A stretch of DNA of 6,999 nucleotides from the NCBI GenBank assembly GCA_002314325.1, contig DCFC01000008.1:1-6999 (forward strand), given 5' to 3'. Of this stretch, positions 5,366 through 6,999 are shown piece by piece. The stretch's first letter is position 1. Each line of letters begins with the position of its first letter. The notes beneath the pieces were generated by a model. The model made no database searches and had not been told where the DNA came from. It worked only from the letters and a program-made list of their open reading frames with translations. Source of the stretch: Megamonas hypermegale. GTDB taxonomy: Bacteria; Bacillota; Negativicutes; Selenomonadales; Selenomonadaceae. The position numbers were made by a program, and so were the translations under genes.

Positions 5366-6526
5366 TTAGCGTTCCTTTGTTAAAATTTCCAGTGCATTTA
5401 CCGCCGCCTCAATATCTTCCCGCGTATTCCACCAGCCGAATGAAAAGCGGATTGTGCCTTGCGGATAAGTGCCGAGCGTTTTATGCGCTGATGGTGCGCA
5501 GTGCAGACCGACACGGGTCATAATGCCAAATTTGTCATCCAGCTCGTAGGCAAGCTGTGCTATTTCCCGATTTTTTACTTGAATGGAAACAACGCCCGTC
5601 CGCTGAGAAATGTCCCGTCTACCCGCGATGAGGATATTTTCATTATTAAGGGAAGCTATGCCATCCAGAAAATACTGCGTCAGCATCAATTCATGCTGTT
5701 TGACAGCGGAGCAGGTTGTCTGTTTCAGCCAGTTCAGACCGGCGTTGAGTCCGATAATTCCCGGCAGGTTCATTGTACCTGCTTCAAATCTGTCCGGCAT
5801 GAAATGCGGGATTTCTTCCATATGGCTGATACTGCCCGTGCCGCCGGAAATCAGCGGCTCAATTTTTTCTATCATATCTTCATGCAGTATAAAGCCGCCG
5901 ATACCCTGCGGGCCGAGCAATCCTTTATGACCGGTGAAGGCGAGCGCGTCAATGTGCATTTTCTGCATATCAATCGGCCAAACGCCCGCTGTCTGCGCCG
6001 TATCCGCCACGAATTTCAGGTTATGCTCTTGGCAGAAATGTCCCACTTTTTCGATTGGCAGGACCGTGCCGCAGACATTGCTAGCATGAGTCATGACGAC
6101 AAGCCGGGTATTTGGCTGTAGATATTTTGCCAAATCATTTACATCGAGTGTTCCGTTATGACTGCACGGCACGCGCGTAAAGGAAATATTTTTTTGCCGC
6201 AGCTGAACGAGCGGGCGCATTACGGCGTTGTGTTCCATTGAAGATACGAGTAGATGGTCGCCTGGATGGAGAAATCCTTTCAGAATGATATTCAGACTTT
6301 CCGTTATGTTTTTTGTGAAAATAACATTTTTGCAATCGGGAGCGTTGAACAAATCAGTCAGATTTTGGCGTGTTTCGTAGACCAGCTCTTCCGTGCGGTA
6401 AGCGTTGTCGTAACCGCCGCGCGAAACATTACTGCCGACCTGTGTCATATAATGATATACAGCCTCTGCCACTTCCTTCGGTTTGGGAAATGTTGTGCTG
6501 GCATTATCCAGATAGATTTTACGCAT
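5366..6526 (-). CDS. Class V aminotransferase, cysteine desulfurase/selenocysteine lyase-like (EF2568-type)
   Basis: This is a PLP enzyme predicted to remove sulfur from cysteine, or selenium from selenocysteine, through an enzyme-bound persulfide or selenide. It has 386 aa, with the short N-terminus (IYLDNASTTFPKP) typical of the EF2568-like clade. Active-site residues can be read: H99 in SSMEHNAV (stacks on PLP), N150 in THASNVCGT, D175 and Q178 in VADTAQTAGV, and H200-K201 in FTGHKGLLGPQG. K201 is the PLP lysine. C343 in VGLHCAPSAHKT is the catalytic cysteine, and R360 in GTIRFSFGWWN probably binds the substrate carboxylate. AGGAT lies about 10 bases before the ATG. No iscU, sufU, thiI, mnmA or selD is adjacent, so the sulfur or selenium acceptor is not evident. 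Class and activity type are secure; the specific substrate is not. A housekeeping IscS/NifS role is less likely given the clade-like motifs and the LysR partner. Confidence 0.92.
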   Translation of the reverse strand: MRKIYLDNASTTFPKPKEVAEAVYHYMTQVGSNVSRGGYDNAYRTEELVYETRQNLTDLFNAPDCKNVIFTKNITESLNIILKGFLHPGDHLLVSSMEHNAVMRPLVQLRQKNISFTRVPCSHNGTLDVNDLAKYLQPNTRLVVMTHASNVCGTVLPIEKVGHFCQEHNLKFVADTAQTAGVWPIDMQKMHIDALAFTGHKGLLGPQGIGGFILHEDMIEKIEPLISGGTGSISHMEEIPHFMPDRFEAGTMNLPGIIGLNAGLNWLKQTTCSAVKQHELMLTQYFLDGIASLNNENILIAGRRDISQRTGVVSIQVKNREIAQLAYELDDKFGIMTRVGLHCAPSAHKTLGTYPQGTIRFSFGWWNTREDIEAAVNALEILTKER

Positions 6527-6556
6527 GAAATCACATCCTAATTAAATTTCTATTTA

Positions 6557-6584
6557 TCGATTTCTTTGTTTTTAAAGAAATCGA
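6557..6584 (-). promoter_or_regulatory. Perfect 11-bp hairpin in the leader of the PLP enzyme gene
   Basis: The arms TCGATTTCTTT (6557-6567) and AAAGAAATCGA (6574-6584) match exactly around a 6-base loop, 30 bases before the start codon and upstream of the ribosome site. There is no T run, so it is not a simple terminator. It could be an operator for the LysR protein or another dimeric regulator, or an RNA control element. It is placed between the likely promoter and the gene. Confidence 0.5.
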
Positions 6585-6609
6585 ATTAAAGAAAGTGCCG
6601 GTTCAGCAC

Positions 6610-6618
6610 AATATAACA
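6610..6618 (-). promoter_or_regulatory. Candidate extended -10 promoter of the PLP enzyme-lysR operon
   Basis: The minus strand reads TGTTATATT: TATATT (6610-6615) preceded by TG at one base distance. No good -35 is found 17 bases upstream. It would give a leader of about 75-80 bases containing the hairpin at 6557-6584. Confidence 0.4.
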
Positions 6619-6659
6619 TAAAAAGAATTAATTTCTTAATTTATCTTCATATTGCGCCG

Positions 6660-6695
6660 GGCAATTTTTCTTTGCTGGCACAAAGAAAAGTTGCC
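6660..6695. repeat. 15-bp inverted repeat of TTTCTTTG/CAAAGAAA type
   Basis: The arms at 6660-6674 and 6681-6695 pair fully with one G-U pair, around the loop CTGGCA. A T-rich left arm and an A-rich right arm, with no T run after the stem, argue against a terminator. The form resembles the hairpins at 171-198 and 6557-6584, suggesting a dispersed element associated with the 150-bp repeats. Confidence 0.55.
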
Positions 6696-6714
6696 GAAAA
6701 TTCACCTTACGGCA

Positions 6715-6809
6715 TAAGATATCTCTAAGTGCTAAAGCACCAAGAGATATTTTAAAAGTGCTTTAGTTCGTAGCCCATAAGAGATTTTCTTTTTAATAGC
6801 TAAAGCTAC
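6715..6809. repeat. Nested, mutually exclusive inverted repeats around GCTAAAGC
   Basis: One stem joins ATATCTCT (6719-6726) to AGAGATAT (6743-6750), extends outward to 6715/6754, and encloses GTGC-TAAA-GCAC (6729-6740). A second, competing stem joins CTAAAGCAC (6732-6740) to GTGCTTTAG (6758-6766). The same GCTTTAG (6760-6766) can also pair with CTAAAGC at 6800-6806, which itself lies in TAGC-TAAA-GCTA (6797-6808). The region has no open frame of note. Confidence 0.5.
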
Positions 6810-6849
6810 TGTGAAAATACTCTAAATGTGGAATGAAGCTTGAGATGAC

Positions 6850-6999
6850 TAGCGGAATAAAGTATCAACAGCTCAAATTGAGTTCCTGCTGAAAATAGAA
6901 GGCACGAGCCAAATTCTAAATGTTTCGAGCCGTTGTACTGACTATAGTCATAGAAGAGCTGCGAAGGCTCGCCCAGTGCAGCGATAGCGAAACGTTAAA
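6850..6999. repeat. Right copy of the ~150-bp dispersed direct repeat
   Basis: This matches 1-149 in the same orientation, with one base inserted in the middle. The conserved blocks are 6865-6929 and 6951-6999. The centre differs and carries a perfect 12-base palindrome, TGACTATAGTCA (6939-6950), where the left copy has GGTG-TAC-CACC. The long-range pair between 6919-6927 and 6988-6996 is kept, except that one C-G has become U-G in the plus-strand RNA. The copy runs to the window edge and may continue beyond it. Confidence 0.85.

Larger units (their letters stand above)
6527..6849. other. 323-bp non-coding region upstream of the PLP enzyme gene
   Basis: I see no supported gene here. The region holds, from the gene outward, the leader hairpin (6557-6584), a probable promoter (6610-6618), a small AAGAA-TTAAT-TTCTT symmetry (6623-6637), a 15-bp hairpin (6660-6695) and nested inverted repeats (6715-6809). 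It ends at the right copy of the 150-bp repeat. Base composition is richer in A and T than the genes. Confidence 0.7.

Noticed and set aside
5501..6121. 206-codon plus-strand open frame within the PLP enzyme gene
   Set aside because: It is antisense to a gene whose full active site is conserved. Its product resembles nothing known and has no ribosome site that I can see, so it is a shadow frame.
1..6999. CRISPR array or insertion sequence bounded by the two repeats
   Set aside because: There are only two copies, 6.85 kb apart, with ordinary housekeeping genes between them, and no transposase, cas gene or regular spacing.

Overview
The window reads as chromosomal DNA from a low-to-mid GC member of the Bacillota. 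The purine-rich AAGGAG-type ribosome sites, the ruvC-ruvA order next to yebC, and a KtrA-type potassium channel subunit fit this phylum. The paired class V aminotransferase and LysR regulator point loosely towards the Negativicutes or Clostridia. That placement is an inference from gene style, not from a marker gene. All eight genes lie on the minus strand, so transcription runs from right to left.

In transcription order the layout is as follows. (1) 6527-6849 is non-coding, with a probable promoter, a perfect hairpin in the leader and nested inverted repeats. (2) 5366-6526 encodes a class V PLP enzyme of the cysteine desulfurase/selenocysteine lyase type. Its stop codon abuts the ATG of a LysR-type regulator (4451-5365). 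(3) 3636-4367 is yebC, with its own promoter reaching back into the end of the lysR gene and a terminator just after it. (4) 2949-3551 is an Frm2/CinD-like nitroreductase, a single-gene unit ending in a long hairpin terminator. (5) A four-gene operon follows: ruvC (2342-2836), ruvA (1710-2321), a KtrA-like RCK protein (1023-1697) and a SpoU/TrmH-family RNA methyltransferase (217-1023). It has an extended -10 promoter, short gaps and a one-base overlap. RuvC and RuvA work in Holliday junction processing, but ruvB is not here. The KtrA-like gene has no channel partner (ktrB) in the window.

The strongest unexplained signal is a repeat of about 150 bp present in the same orientation at both ends (1-149 and 6850-6999). 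Its first part is almost identical in the two copies, its centre differs, and its last part is well conserved. The two copies bracket the whole block of genes. Several inverted repeats with a T-rich left arm and an A-rich right arm lie near these repeats.

No new defence or biosynthetic system is evident. The items best worth pursuing are the dispersed repeat family, the structured leader of the PLP-enzyme/LysR pair with its possible selenium link, and the broken-up ruv neighbourhood.
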